Part shown: positions 36,955-49,200 of the stretch, piece by piece
How the letters are laid out: the number at the start of each line of letters is the position of its first letter
How positions within the stretch are numbered: the first letter of the stretch is position 1
Assembly (NCBI GenBank): GCA_028095005.1
Contig: CM051459.1
Coordinates: 202,655,902 to 202,719,901, forward strand
Reading direction: 5' to 3'
Source: Rhynchospora pubera
Taxonomy: Eukaryota > Streptophyta > Magnoliopsida > Poales > Cyperaceae
Length of the DNA: 64,000 nucleotides
Translations under genes and position numbers: made by a program
The notes under the pieces: model-generated
What the model was told of the DNA's origin: nothing
Databases searched by the model: none
The model's input: only the letters and a program-made list of their open reading frames with translations

Positions 36955-38104
36955 GTAATTACCATATATGATCAAAATTTTTGTAATAAATTACAATTCA
37001 ATCATATGCTAGACTATGTAAAAGTATGCTCAGAATTACATTATTTCTAAATTATATGTGTAATTGCCATAAATAATACAATATTTTTGAATAAATAATA
37101 TATGAATCATATTCTAGACATTATGAAGAGTTTAAATGTAGATTCTTGTGATGAAAGGATTTAGAATGAATTCAAATATGATTGAAATGCTCAAATGATG
37201 TTTAGAATTGCATTATTTGCACTTTATATGTGTAATATCCATGTATAACCAAATTATTTGTAATAAATTACCAATGAATCATATTCTAGACTTTGTAAAG
37301 AGTTGAAATGTAGATTACTATGTTGAAATGACTTAGAATGAATCCAAAAACGATTGAAATGGTCAAATGATGCTCAAAATTGCATTATTTGCACTTTATA
37401 TGTGTAATTACCATGTATAATAAAATCTTTTGTAATAAATTACAAATGAATCAGATTCTAGACAGTTTAAAGAGTGTAAATGTATATTATTGTGATGAAA
37501 TGCTATAGAATGAATCCAGAAACGATTGAAAGTGGTCAAAAGATTCTCAGAATTGCATTATTTACACTTTATATGCGTAATGACCATGTATAATACATTG
37601 TTTTGAATAAATAACATATGAATCAAATTCTATATAGTACAAAGAGTTTAAATGTAGATTATTGTGACGAAATGACTTAGAATGAATAAAAAAACGATTA
37701 AAATGCTCAAATGATGCTCAGTATTGCATTATTTGCATTTTATATGCGTAATTACCATGTATAATCCAATATTTTTGAATAAATAATATATTTTTCATAT
37801 TCTATACAGTATGAAGAATTTAAATGTAGATTATTTTGATGAAAAGTCTTAGAATGAATCTAGAAACGATTGAAATGCTCAAATGATGCTCAGAATTACA
37901 TTATTTGCAATTTATATGTATAATTACCATGTATAATCAAATATTCTGTAATAAATTTCAAATGAATCATATTCTAGACTGTGTAAAGATTTGAAATGTA
38001 GATTATTGTGTTTAAATGATTTAGAATAAATCCAGAAAAGGTTGAAATGATCAAGCGATGCTTAGAATTGCATTATTTGCACTTTATATGTGTAATTACT
38101 ATGT
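36955..38104. repeat. AT-rich satellite (block 3b), right end of the array
   Basis: About six to seven monomers, mainly the TTTTGTAATAAATTACAAATG subtype. The last 660 bp match 18230-18896 closely, including the variant GAATGAATAAAAAAACGATT. The array ends in the middle of a monomer at about 38104. Confidence 0.92.
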
Positions 38105-38466
38105 GATGATTTTATAAGTTGCATATAAATTACTATGTAATGATTTTATAAGTTGTGTAGATTTCTGTAATTGTTATATCCTAATATATTAATTGTAAGA
38201 GCTTACTTTCACACAATTTCTATTAGAAGTCTTTTGACAGGTAAACTATACATAGACTGGTATCATCATTCATCATCGTCAAGCACAATCCATGTTATCT
38301 CACTGTCGTTGAATACTTACTCCAACCAAATTATAAAAGATTTAACATAGCGTGGTCAGTGTAGGATGAAATCAATACCGCACTCTGGATTTGCAAATTT
38401 TTTTTTTCGTGTTGTCATTTTTAGGTCGGTAGCTTTTCCTTATTAAATTATTTTAGCTCCAATCAT
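38105..38466. repeat. Array-edge block, second copy of 18897-19259
   Basis: This is nearly identical to the block inside the array at 18897-19259. Here it is followed by unrelated, non-satellite DNA (CAAAAAATATTTC...), so this is probably the original array boundary. It is non-coding. Confidence 0.82.
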
Positions 38467-39600
38467 CAAAAAATATTTCATTTCTAGGGATATTATCTAC
38501 AGTATCCTTTCAGATTTATTGAGAGATCTATCCATACCATTGATTTCAGCTGGCCTTCATTTCCGCTTCTCTTTTATTGAGAATTTTATGTTGTTTGTGA
38601 CAGAAAAATGATTGTCAGTTGTGTAGCTGGTTTAGAGTATGGCTCTGCATGACTCGCGTAATCAACAAACAGAACACAAATAAGGAATAAGTCATGTGTG
38701 TGTCTTCTAAGTGGGCCCCACAGCAGCTGCCTATCATTCTATCACTCATGAGCGCTGTTTTTTTTTTTTGTCTTTTACTTTGGTATATTTGTTGACCCTA
38801 AAAATAAAACCATGAAAACCGAAATACAAATTTAAACCAAAGCCAAATTGCGAAAACCAAATTTCCAAATTGCCAAAACTCAAAACCAAATTACGAAAAA
38901 TATCAAACAAACTCCAAAAATCACCAAAAAAATACCCAAAACTTCCTTAAGAATTATGATGATTTATCATAATTTTAAAATTCCAAAAATACCCACACAA
39001 ATCCCAAATTTTACAAAGAAACCCAAAAAATCCATAAAATTACCAAAATAAATCTATGAGGAATTTACCAAAACCAGTTGAACCATTAAATTCCTTATAT
39101 TTTTCTAAGCCTACCCATAAAATTTCATGGAAAAATACTCAAGGGAAGACCCCAAATTAATTTATTTTGGTTTGGCCTTATAGAAATAAAAAGGAAATTG
39201 GGAAAATCAAATGGAAATCCCAGAAAAATGCAAAGCCCTTGGCGCGTGCATACGATTGCAGCGGATCCAGGGGTAGCCAAGGATGTCGCTGCCCCCTTTG
39301 ATAAGTTACTGTTTTCATTAAAAGGCTTGGATGCTCCAATTCTTTGTAAACCATGCACAGAAAAGCAACAACAATTAATTGGCTCACCACAGACCCGGCT
39401 CACCTACCTTCTCCTCTCTTATTAAATCTTACACACGGGCCCCGCATGTAAGAGCTCTCTTCCCCATTGGTAAAAAGGAACAGAAGATGAAAATCGCGTT
39501 TTACCGCGCGGATGCCGGGTGAAACGAAGAGAATCGTCGACGTGGCCATCCTCTCGGCCACAGACGTGAAACCACCATCTCTAGCCCATGGTTTTGCGAT
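38467..39600. other. Intergenic DNA, A/C-rich in part, no gene recognised
   Basis: The stretch 38810-39060 is a low-complexity run rich in CCAAA and AAAAT words. From 39120 composition becomes more balanced, with overlapping short open frames on both strands; none shows a domain, repeated codon pattern or splice context I can support. It may be remnant transposon DNA or promoter-distal sequence of locus B. Confidence 0.4.
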
Positions 39601-39603
39601 ACT

Positions 39604-39703
39604 AAACCCTAGCGCAGCCCATTTGGAGCCACTGGATGGAGATTCGACGATGAAGATCAAGCCGAGCCAAAGAAGTGTTGCCCTAGACTCAAGCCTATAT
39701 AAA
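39604..39703 (+). promoter_or_regulatory. Promoter-like elements of hairpin-RNA locus B
   Basis: A perfect telo-box AAACCCTAG (39604-39612) is followed about 84 bp later by a strong TATA box TATATAAA (39696-39703) in plus orientation. A start near 39727-39735 would be expected. The same telo-box plus TATA order is seen at locus A (6420-6443). Use as a promoter is inferred from sequence only. Confidence 0.55.
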
Positions 39704-39726
39704 CACCCAAATCAAAGCCAGGAGAA

Positions 39727-40280
39727 AAAAAAAGAGAAGGCAGCCATAACATAGGCTAGGGTCAATTGCTGTCAGTTTAAGCTAATTAAGGTAGTGTTGA
39801 GAGAGGCATTAGGTCAAACACCTTGTAAACACTCACTGCACTGAGAGAGAGAAAGGAGAAGGTGAGACATAGCTTGTAATCGCTCTTCACCACATCAAGA
39901 AAGCTTGTTTGAATTGATATTTTGCTGTTTTGTTTCTTCTTTTTCTTTAGCTCAGCCACCAAAACAATGGTGCGCTCGAGCCATGTAAATACAGCTCCTT
40001 TGAGCCATGATCTGAAGCGTAGCATCAGTCATGGCCATAGGATAGTTCTAGAAAGGGTGTCTTATGGAGGTTTGGAGCATAGCTCCTCGCTTCATATGGC
40101 ATTCTCATGTTACAAGTGAAATCGGCCATGGCTGCCATGCTAGGGTTTGTAGCATAGCTCAATCCTCTCATGGCAGTCTTAACTTGACTTGGTATAGGTC
40201 CAGAGCGTAGCACTGGCCTAGCCATGTTCAAAATGTCAACAAAATTCAAAATACAATAAAAATGATGATTAAATGTTCAT
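39727..40280 (+). ncRNA. Candidate structured RNA, locus B: four hairpins sharing a 9-nt loop
   Basis: Four stem-loops present the loop AGC(G/A)TAGC(A/T) at 40016-40024, 40076-40084, 40151-40159 and 40204-40212. Flanks pair differently in each. The first is GCCATGA-t-CTGA with TCAG-TCATGGC (11 bp, one bulged T). The third has CTGCCATG (40132-40139) with CATGGCAG (40169-40176) plus AGG/CCT and TTG/CAA. The fourth is TAGG-t-CCAG with CTGG-CCTA. The second is weaker (GG/CC, TATG/CATA). A bulged T sits four pairs below the loop in the first and fourth. A good intron (39862-39950, AAG|GTGAGA to TTTCTTTAG) precedes the hairpins and AATAAA (40255-40260) follows. A 50-codon ORF from 39967 spans the first two hairpins only and resembles nothing I know. 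No RNA family is recognised. Confidence 0.5.
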
Positions 40281-42200
40281 GTTAAGCCCCAACCAGCTCA
40301 ATGCCCTCAATTTGCTTGAAATGTAGGACCAAAATGTATAAAATAGTATAGATTCTGCTTTATGTTGTCATCAAATAAAAATATATACATATATTCATAA
40401 ATCTAGCCAGCAGCAGGAATAAACAAAGATCAAGGTTTCCTTTGCATAAAAACATAAAGATACATATAGGAAAAGTTTATCAATATTATGAAGCACATTT
40501 TTATAAAAGTTCAGAATTTTCGAATAAGTATAAGGGTGCTTTTTCATTTACTATTTAAAAGGACAGAAAAGATTGCATAAATAAGTGAATATTTTGCTAA
40601 AGGATAGAATTTCTCAAAGCTGCTTTTAACAAACTCCACATGTCTTGTTAGGCCACTTGTAAGTGACTTTCTTGCAATTGATGCAACTCAAAGTAAAATC
40701 ATTAGAAACAGTGTCAAATTAGCATAACAATGAAAACTGTGAATTGTGAAAGGTGCTAAACTGTTTACTCTTGCACCTGGTACCAATTGGGACATATGAA
40801 ACAAGTTTAATTAAACCTAAATTGAGCACCAAATCAAGTTGTTTTACTGTAAAACGAGTTGTATGCAAATTGGAAGATGAACAAAGTCAAACAGAAGTGC
40901 AATTCTGTCCTAGTGCTTCACTCATCAAACCATGGTACCTCAAGCTAAAAGAGAGATCTGTACACACTAAAGTTGACCTCATGAGTCCATCTAACTTGTT
41001 TCTGGTAGAAAAGTAATCCTCTGTGGGCCTCATTGAAAGAACTCAGTTTTGAACAAAATTAATTCGAGTCACCTCAGTCCAGTGTACTTCTCTTCAAGCG
41101 TTTCAAAGACAAACGGAATACGTGAAGGTTATCCAGGCACTCTCGTGAGTGTAGGAAACCTCGAACTGGCACAAATAAAGGAACAGGAAGCTTCGAATGA
41201 AGTTAATGGCTGTGAGAAACTCCTCAGATGTCGCAAGGCACCACCAGACTCCATGGCTAAAATAAATCATATCATGATGATCTCCTCTCCTACACGATCC
41301 CAACGAACAAATTCTCAACCTAAATGGCGGCCGGAATCGTCGTAATTTGGCCGGAGAAAGCATAGGGGTCAAATTGCAAAATTCCCTCATATCGGGTCTG
41401 AAGGAGATGAAGTCCGATGCCACAAACAATCCTCTGTGGCTAAATCCCGTGTGACGGATCGCTTTCCTGTCAGCAACCCACTACACAAATCAAACAAGCC
41501 CACTCAGCGCTCTGTCACGTCAGCAAGCCACGCAGCTTTGTGCACACGTGGACCAATCAGAGAAAGACAAATAAATGGAAGAATTCAAAAATTCATTAAA
41601 AATAGTAGGAAAATCAGAAAAATTCAAATAAAATATCCCTAAAATCCTAAAAATCCAAATAAACCAAATTTACTTATATTTTGATACAAAATCTGTCAAA
41701 TTATTGGTCTTTTCTATTTTTGAAGTATTTTTCAATATTAAATAAATTTTATAAAATTGAAAATTGATATTAAATAAATTTTGTAAAATTCCAAAATGAT
41801 TTTAAAACTCAATTAAACTCTCTTGGCAAGTTTTCAAAAATAGATATTGAGATTTTAGAAGAAATATATTTGATATCAAGTATTTTCAAACATAAACAAA
41901 AATAAAAATATATTTCAAAAGTCTAAAATTAAAAATAGAAATAAAAGAAAATTATGAAAATTGTAAAACCCAAAGAGAAACTTAATAAATTAAAAGTCAA
42001 AACACGAAACCTGAAATCGAGACCGAAACCTCTCCACTTCAAGAACGAAAACTCTTCAGCAGATCAAAATGTCCTCAATCGGGTCCCGTCAACTAAGTTT
42101 GGTACACCAATTGAGTCCGGTTCAATCCAAAAGAAATAAACCCAAAATAAACACGAAACCAACGATTTCCCTAGCCTTTACATAAAATTCTACAGATCCC
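40281..42200. other. Intergenic DNA, no gene recognised
   Basis: AT-rich sequence with several short open frames on both strands (for example around 40753-41016 and 41049-41345), none with a recognisable family. From about 41580 to 42000 it becomes a low-complexity AAAAATTC-type tract like those in internal regions of decayed plant retrotransposons. I see no paired LTRs. Confidence 0.4.
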
Positions 42201-42430
42201 TTAATCAGAGGTTCTCGTGAGCGATCACGGGGTAATTAACAGTAGGGGCTTGCGCCTACTGGAAAGAAAGGACCCGCGAAATCAACAAACCTCTTTAAGA
42301 AGCGACTCATGTTTTGGTTCTCTTGTCTCTAAGAGATACTCGAACTGAGATCGAACCTTAAGGGGGGTGAATCCAAGGTTATGTTCCCGTTTCTCGAGGA
42401 AACCCAAATTCCATTCTTCGAGGGAATGAC
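42201..42430. other. Hairpin-dense interval of unknown nature
   Basis: Several perfect small stem-loops are packed in about 230 bp: CGTGA-GCGA-TCACG (a GNRA-type tetraloop), CAGTAGG...CCTACTG around a GC-rich loop, TCTCTT...AAGAGA, GTTTC-TCGAG-GAAAC and ATTCC...GGAAT. There is no motif shared among them and no promoter evidence. It could be part of a decayed retrotransposon leader (AACCTTAAGGGGGG resembles a polypurine tract). Confidence 0.25.
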
Positions 42431-43764
42431 GAAAAAGCCGCGACAATATTTTCATTAGGTCCTTCATCTCATTGAAACTATAATTCGCTCCAAGTATTAT
42501 TTAGATAAATATTATACTATCATTCATAATATATATCTATATAAAAATGGATTTAATCCATTCAAGTTTCTTTTTGTATTAACAAATACAACATTAACAT
42601 ATTCTTAGATTAATATTATACTATTATGTTTTTTTTGCCTATAATTATGTGAAAATTTGTATACGGTATTGAACCATAATAAAAAAATGTATTTGAAAAT
42701 TAATATACTGATAAAAATTAATTTATACTTTTATGAATTTTCATACCTACATTTTTTTTTCAATTTTAGTTTGTTTAGTGATAAATCCATTGTATATGAC
42801 AGCGCATTGAGAGCGCATCGTAGAAAAATAAAAATAAAACAACATATATCTAATTCTATTTTTTAATTTAATTTGTGTCATTTATTATTTAATAATTTGT
42901 AGTTATAATATAAATAAATTTAAACTTGAAAAAAAATGTTATCATTAAAAATGGCAAAAAAGTATCGAGCTCTTACGTAAATTATATATATTTTTTTACT
43001 TCATGTGACAATACTCAAAGTCAAACCATGCAATGTTATGAATAATTCGACAATAAATGCTCTGAAGATATTTTAGCAAAATCCAATTGGTCCAGTTTTG
43101 AAGAATTTAACAAATATGCAAATTAACATAAATAATGGAAACAAGAATACTCAAAATTAATAATTTGTTTGATAAATTGAAAAAATGATTTTTGTTCGTG
43201 AATATGGAATAAAAAGATGATAATCAAAGAACATAAATAATATGAAAATCTCAAACAAAAATTATGATAAATTATATATAGAAAATCTGTGGTAATTTAA
43301 GTAATCTCATTTATTAATATATATTTTTATTATTAAAAAAATCAATAATCTTTAGGTTAAATAATGGAATTACGACTAGTCACATTTCATCCACTTTTGA
43401 AATGCGTTATATCTTGTATCTTGTACTATATAATTTCAGGGAGTTTCTATAGTATCATTTTAGGATTTTTTTTTTTTTTGGTCTTTTTGTGTAGTCTAAT
43501 GTGTAACACAGTTAAAAGGAACTACTTTTTTGACCTACAATATCAAAGCTTGCACAAAAACACTACTTTACAATCCTGACATGCCCACTTAATTTTTTCC
43601 CGAATTCCATGATTTCATGTTGTCGGTTCTATCTGTCTTATATATTTTCGTTACAAATAATATTTCCTATGTTGAAAATCTTTGAAAATAATTGGAGGAG
43701 CCAAAAATATAAAAAAGAGAAAGACATTTTTCATTTCTTCCAACGTGCTGGATAAGAAGAAGCT
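42431..43764. other. AT-rich intergenic DNA, nothing recognised
   Basis: Very AT-rich sequence with short A/T runs. No gene, RNA or clear repeat boundary is seen. Confidence 0.45.
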
Positions 43765-43863
43765 TAAGACGACAATTTGTCGCGCAACTATGACTAGTTT
43801 AACAAAACGTATATCTAACAAAACGTAAGACGACAATTTGTCGCGCAACTATGACTAGTTTAA
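43765..43863 (+). repeat. 38-bp direct repeat with a Helitron-like end
   Basis: The 38-bp unit starting TAAGACGACAATTTGTCGCG and ending TGACTAGTTTAA occurs at 43765-43802 and again at 43826-43863. Each copy contains a short palindrome (CGACAA/TTGTCG), then CGCAACTATGA and CTAG followed by T, resembling a degenerate Helitron 3' terminus. GTCGCGCAAC is shared with the better end at 1836-1865. Confidence 0.5.
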
Positions 43864-44313
43864 TTCAATACCATCAAACAAAAATAAGGACAGAACAGAT
43901 ATATATTTCACGCGAATGGTTCAACTCATTATAATTTAAATTGTAATAACAATGTTAACTTCGTTGTCGAAATAATAATAAAATGGTTCTTAGGTATTGT
44001 CTATATTTCTCTATGCATAAACACAAGATTTATAGCACTGCACCTTTATTATTTTCTTAACATTTATTTTTTGAATAATTTATATTGATATCAAATTTCT
44101 TTGACGAACTCGGCAATTAACTAATTGGATATCAAAGTAGAAAAATGCTTAAATTATAGATTTTCTCTATTATTTAGATAGGTCGTGTAGTACAATTTAA
44201 AAACCAGTTATTTGTCCACGAAGCAGTTTCAAAATAAATAATGTTTTAACATTACATTAGTGATACTTGATCAAAGGTCGAACAATTCTCGAGTCTTATC
44301 AAAATTTATCTAA

Positions 44314-44425
44314 GGTTCCGTTTGGATAAGGTGTGGAAAGAAGGGAAGAAGTAGGAAGAAGTGAAAAGAAGTATTAGGAAGTGTGCAACTTTGTGAAGAG
44401 TTTAGATTGTTTATAATAAATTTAT
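44314..44425 (+). mobile_element. Half-copy of a foldback MITE
   Basis: GGTTCCGTTTGGATAAGGTG, followed by purine-rich GAAGAAG words and GAGTTTAGATTGTTTATAAT, matches the reverse complement of the right half of the element at 55264-55418. The opposite terminal repeat is missing, so this copy is truncated. Confidence 0.55.
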
Positions 44426-44663
44426 TCTCTTATCAATTGTTTCGCTTGCTTGAGCTTCAAATATGTATAATATTTTGTTGGAATTTTTACATGTAATTTG
44501 AATCACATTATCTTTTTCTTGGAATAACTATGTAGAAATTTGTAAAAGATCTATTTACTGCTGTACAATTGCAGGATTTTATGAAAGAATCACCAAGACA
44601 GTAGTTTCAGAGATTTAATTCGAAAACAATTAAATAAGTGAAACAAGGCCGAAAAATCTGTTA

Positions 44664-45690
44664 CCGGCCGCATCGGAGGTGCTTTGGACACTAAAATTTA
44701 CGCTGCGAACATCCCGATATAATTTAAATGACAAGTTTGTCCTCGAGCAATCCTAATCCCATTTGGAAACGTCATCTTTGTTCACTTTATTAGATTGGAT
44801 CAACATAACAAATTTATGTATTAAATTGGATCAACATAACAAATTTATGTCCAGTATTAAGTCATTAAGCAGCCGTCCAACTTTGTCCTATGGGCTTATA
44901 TTTGCTCAATAAATAAATAAAATAGCTGCTCAACAAGAAATTTATAAAAAATATATATGCTTAATAATTATTTACTTTATAAATATATAAACTTATATAT
45001 TTAAATCAACTAGAAAACGTATTACTCAATATGATGGTAGAAAAAAATATTTAGAAATATTTATACTTTAATAAAAATTAAAATAAAACTATCAGCATGA
45101 AAAATATAATTTAATAAAATAAAATTCTAAAGTCCAACATGCAGGACAGATATGGTTTGTCTAACATGATCATATTCGTATATCAAATTTCAAATAATCG
45201 ATCCAAACCATTAGATTGAGTCTATATATTGAGAACTTGTAGGAATCCAAATTTTATATTTTTTTCAAACTTTTTACTATTTATTTCATATTAAAAAAAA
45301 AAAAACTGCTCCGAGAACTTATATGGAATAATAAGAGTGCAAATGAATTTATTTCATATTTTTCGGAAAGATTTGGCTACATATGTTTATAAGGAGTATA
45401 TAAAGATATATAAGATGAAATAATTAACTTATTAAGAGTGGAAATAAATTTTCAAAATTCTCGGCAAGATTTGGCTCTTCAAATGGCCGGTAAGAAATTA
45501 TTCTGTTACTGTGTAAATGAATAAATGATAATTCAATTATGGAAAATAATTATGAGAAGGAAAGATTAATACCTACGGTAGATTATTGCTTAATTTATAG
45601 GGGGGCATATACGTCCAAAAAATTTCAGTGGAATGTTCCCGGTGAAAATTTTGGTGTCCAAAGCACCTCCCCGGCCGCATCAAACGTTCA
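44664..45690. repeat. Diverged inverted repeat pair bracketing about 1 kb
   Basis: GGAGGTGCTTTGGACAC(T/C)AAAATTT followed by CGAACATCCC-like sequence at about 44675-44715 recurs in opposite orientation at about 45630-45675, both beside CCGGCCGCAT. Between the arms lie a tandem pair of TTGGATCAACATAACAAATT (44795-44820 and 44826-44850) and a two-copy repeat around AAGATTTGGCT (45328-45390, 45428-45500). It may be a decayed DNA transposon; no coding sequence is visible. Confidence 0.4.
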
Positions 45691-45699
45691 TTTCAGGTT

Positions 45700-46279
45700 G
45701 CAACAAAGAAGCAGCAGAATTGGTAAAGTCCAACAAATTCAACTCCCATTATTATTAGGGCTGAAAACGGAACTCATTTTAACCGTTTTTCTTTTCATTT
45801 CGTCCAAACGAAACGGTTAATGAAATAATAAAACGATTTCATTTGGTTGGACGAAACGGTTAACGAAACAATGAAACGGTTTCAGTAAAATCCACTACGA
45901 TTCTTTAAAATGACTATATGACAGAAACGCGGATTAGGACCAGATTCAGACAAAATCTCGCTTAAATACACACTTAACTAAATTCGTTATGTATTTCCGT
46001 ACCAGACAAATATAAACCATAACTAGTACATGAGGACCTTACTGACCCACTTTGTTACCAACAGATAAATCTGGCACAAATTATCAAGATGCAGAGAATG
46101 CATCCCTAAATATCACGTTACATACATTAACTGGTCTCGATCAGACCATAATTAAACATCATTTTATACACGAGACAGTTAGGAAAATAAGCACTTATCT
46201 GCAAAGAAAATGCAGATCAAAGGAAAGCACTCTAATGTAAGTCTGCATAAGCCGCATATTAAATAGTCAACCATAGTAT
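45700..46279. other. Intergenic DNA and RNR1 3' flank
   Basis: This includes a small internally repetitive patch at 45770-45890 built from ACGAAACGGTTAA(T/C)GAAA words. The last part, up to 46279, is expected to hold the 3' UTR of the minus-strand RNR1 gene. No separate gene is seen. Confidence 0.4.
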
Positions 46280-49200
46280 TTAACTCCCGCAAGCAAGGCA
46301 TTCTTCTCTGTTGTTCAAAGAACAAACCATTTGTGCCATCTTAGCTTCAACTTCTTCATCTGTCTTCTTATCCTGTAATTTCGTCCACCATAAATTAAAT
46401 CAAACTTGTAAATGCTACCGTAATCTACAGTGCCCCCACAAAGCCTTAAAAGAAGAAAAGATTATATTATTGTTTTTTGCTAGTCCAGGATGAAGAGATG
46501 AGAAATTCTCAGTTTAACTAAACGCATAAAGTTGGATGTCATCTGTCAATAGCAAAAATTAAAATAATTGAGATCATACCTTAAGAAGGGTAGTGTCAAC
46601 AGTGAATTTGATTGCATCTGCAGCAGCGCGGGTTCTGAGATAATACATCCCAGTTTTGAGCCCCTTGCATTACAAAAGCAGAAATACCAAAGTACATAAT
46701 TTTTTAGATATCAGATGAGTATTACAGTAATAATCCGAATATAATCTTTAGTCCAAGTTCAGAAAGAGTGCAGGTTACCAAGCTTTTATTAATTGGCTCC
46801 TATTATTGCAGATTAAATTTCTAGTAGAACGAGGACGCGAACAGGTTAATTTCGGATCAATTCAAAGTTGCAGGTTGCTAATTGAGGTAGATTTGGGTTA
46901 AATTTGACTTTCTGGATGAACTCATGGATGCACACATGAGGCTTAATATTATGCGAGTCAAAAAAAAAACGTGATTTTTTTCAAATGCAATCCACACATC
47001 AGACTTAAGGAAAGATTACCTTGGACCAAGCATAGAAGTGAAGGGATGTCAATTTTCCAAAATTAGGCTGGTCCATGTGAATGTTGAGGCTTTGACTCTG
47101 GTCAATATAGCAACCACGATCAACTGCCATGTCTACTATAGTCTTTTGCTTTATCTCCCATACAGTTCTACCAAAATGAGACATCAAGAATTAACTTCCT
47201 TATCTGTCATCTCAAAGTTGATATATTCAAACCAAGCCACAACATTTTGTGCTGATCTGAAGCCCACCAGTTAGGTAACATTTTGACTACAGAAGTTGAT
47301 GTTTAACATACACATGAACTATCAAGGCTCCAGGATCAGGTCAATAATTATTTTATTTCACTTCATTCTTTTTTTTTTTTTTTTGGTCATGGCTTCATAA
47401 TACGGATCAGCACACATCATTATTACTGGGAAGCCAACAAATTGGGCCACATATGTTAAGCTTACTTGTAGATAGCTTTCAGATTATCAGGGATTTCACT
47501 GATCTTTTGAACTGATCCATCTTCATAGATAATTTGATTTTTGAGGGTTGGTGTCCATAGACCCATCTCAGTCAAGTCATGCAACAGGTGCTTATTCACC
47601 ACAACAAACTCTCCACTGAAATTTTGACCAAAAAAAGGGGTCAAACTTTACATGTTATGACCCTACTCATATCATGACAACCAAAACATTCTTAACTTTC
47701 TCCTTATATTTAGCCCAACAATTTAGGTCCTTAGTTCAGCTATTCAGGCAAACCTTAGTAAATCGAGCTATAAATGAATAAATTGAACAATTGACACACC
47801 TGTCAAATTTTGTTAAACTGAAAGTTGGATTTGCATCAATGTCAATTAAGATAGGTTAAGAGTTTGAAGAAAAAGGTATGTAACCATGTAGGTACAAAAC
47901 CTGAGAACTCTGCGGCTGTAAATATTAGAAGTGTAAGGCTCAAAACACTCGTTGTTGCCAAGGATCTGACTGGTTGAGGCAGTTGGCATGGGAGCTACCA
48001 AAAGAGAATTTCTCAGCCCATTTTTCAAAATCAAATCTCTCAAAGTACCCCAATTCCACCTGTCTGATGGGGTTACATTCCACATATCTGGTTGAAGTAT
48101 CCCCTGCAAATTTGTGAGAGCATGTTTAGGAGAGGTCTGGTAGGAGTTAAAAAATCAGTTCATTATCTTAGTGAGTCACAGTATCAATTGCCTTTATGGT
48201 GCAAAACTAATGGGTTTTCGGCTTTTAACTGTTCTTTATATCCGGGGGTTATTAATGTGTACTTCATGAATTGGGTGCTGGTTAAGGTTTCAACACCTGT
48301 TTCCACTATGAAACAAAAATATGTTCTTCAATTAGCAACAACATGGCTTGGTAACAAACTTCCTTGATTATGATTCTGACATCTGCAAGCTAAACAATAG
48401 TTCACAATTCTATTGGGTCCTGTATTAGTAAACAAGAAGAAAAGTAATTGGCTTCATAACAAATCACAATAGATGGTTCTTGGAAAATAAAAATTGGGTA
48501 GGCATTGCACTTCTAATCTGTATTACAGTATTATTTGAGGAGTTCAATATGAATTCCCTGAAAACTCAAAATAAATGTACAAGGGGATGCAAATGCTTCA
48601 CAAACCTTGCTCGTAGGACTGCCCTTATAAGTCTCATAAGGACCCTCCTTGGCAGCAATCTCAGCTGATGCTTTCAAAGCATGGTAATAAATAGTTTCAA
48701 ATATATCTTTATTTAACAGTTGAGCCTACAAAATAACAACAAAACTTGCCATTAACAAGAATAACACCAAATCATAGTTTGCCACCAGAACATTTAATTT
48801 TATAGCAGAACAACTATAATGTGATGACAAGTGCAGTATCAAGTACCAGCTTGACTGCTTGTTCCATTAAAATCTATCTTATCATGTAATTTATTTCAGC
48901 ATCTTTTAATGGAACGATTGTTTGTTAAATAGAAATAAAAGATTATATCTTTGGTTTTGCATAAATGAGGTTCTATCAATGGAATTTGGGCTTCTTGAAA
49001 AACATAGAAGATTCAATACAGCGTGACTAGGTTCCTAGCAAGCCAGGCCTGAAAGTAGTAGGAAACATCTGGCATGCTATTCTTGTACTACAGAAAATCA
49101 ACTTTATTAAGAAATAATATGTACCTCTGGTGAGTCAAAAGGCATGCCAAGTAAAATGAACGTGTCAGCCAGACCCTGAACCCCAATACCAATTGGCCTG

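Noticed and set aside
39967..40119. 50-codon ORF as a small protein gene at locus B
   Set aside because: It covers only two of the four repeated hairpins, has no recognisable similarity, and the base pairing explains the repeats better; kept as the main alternative.
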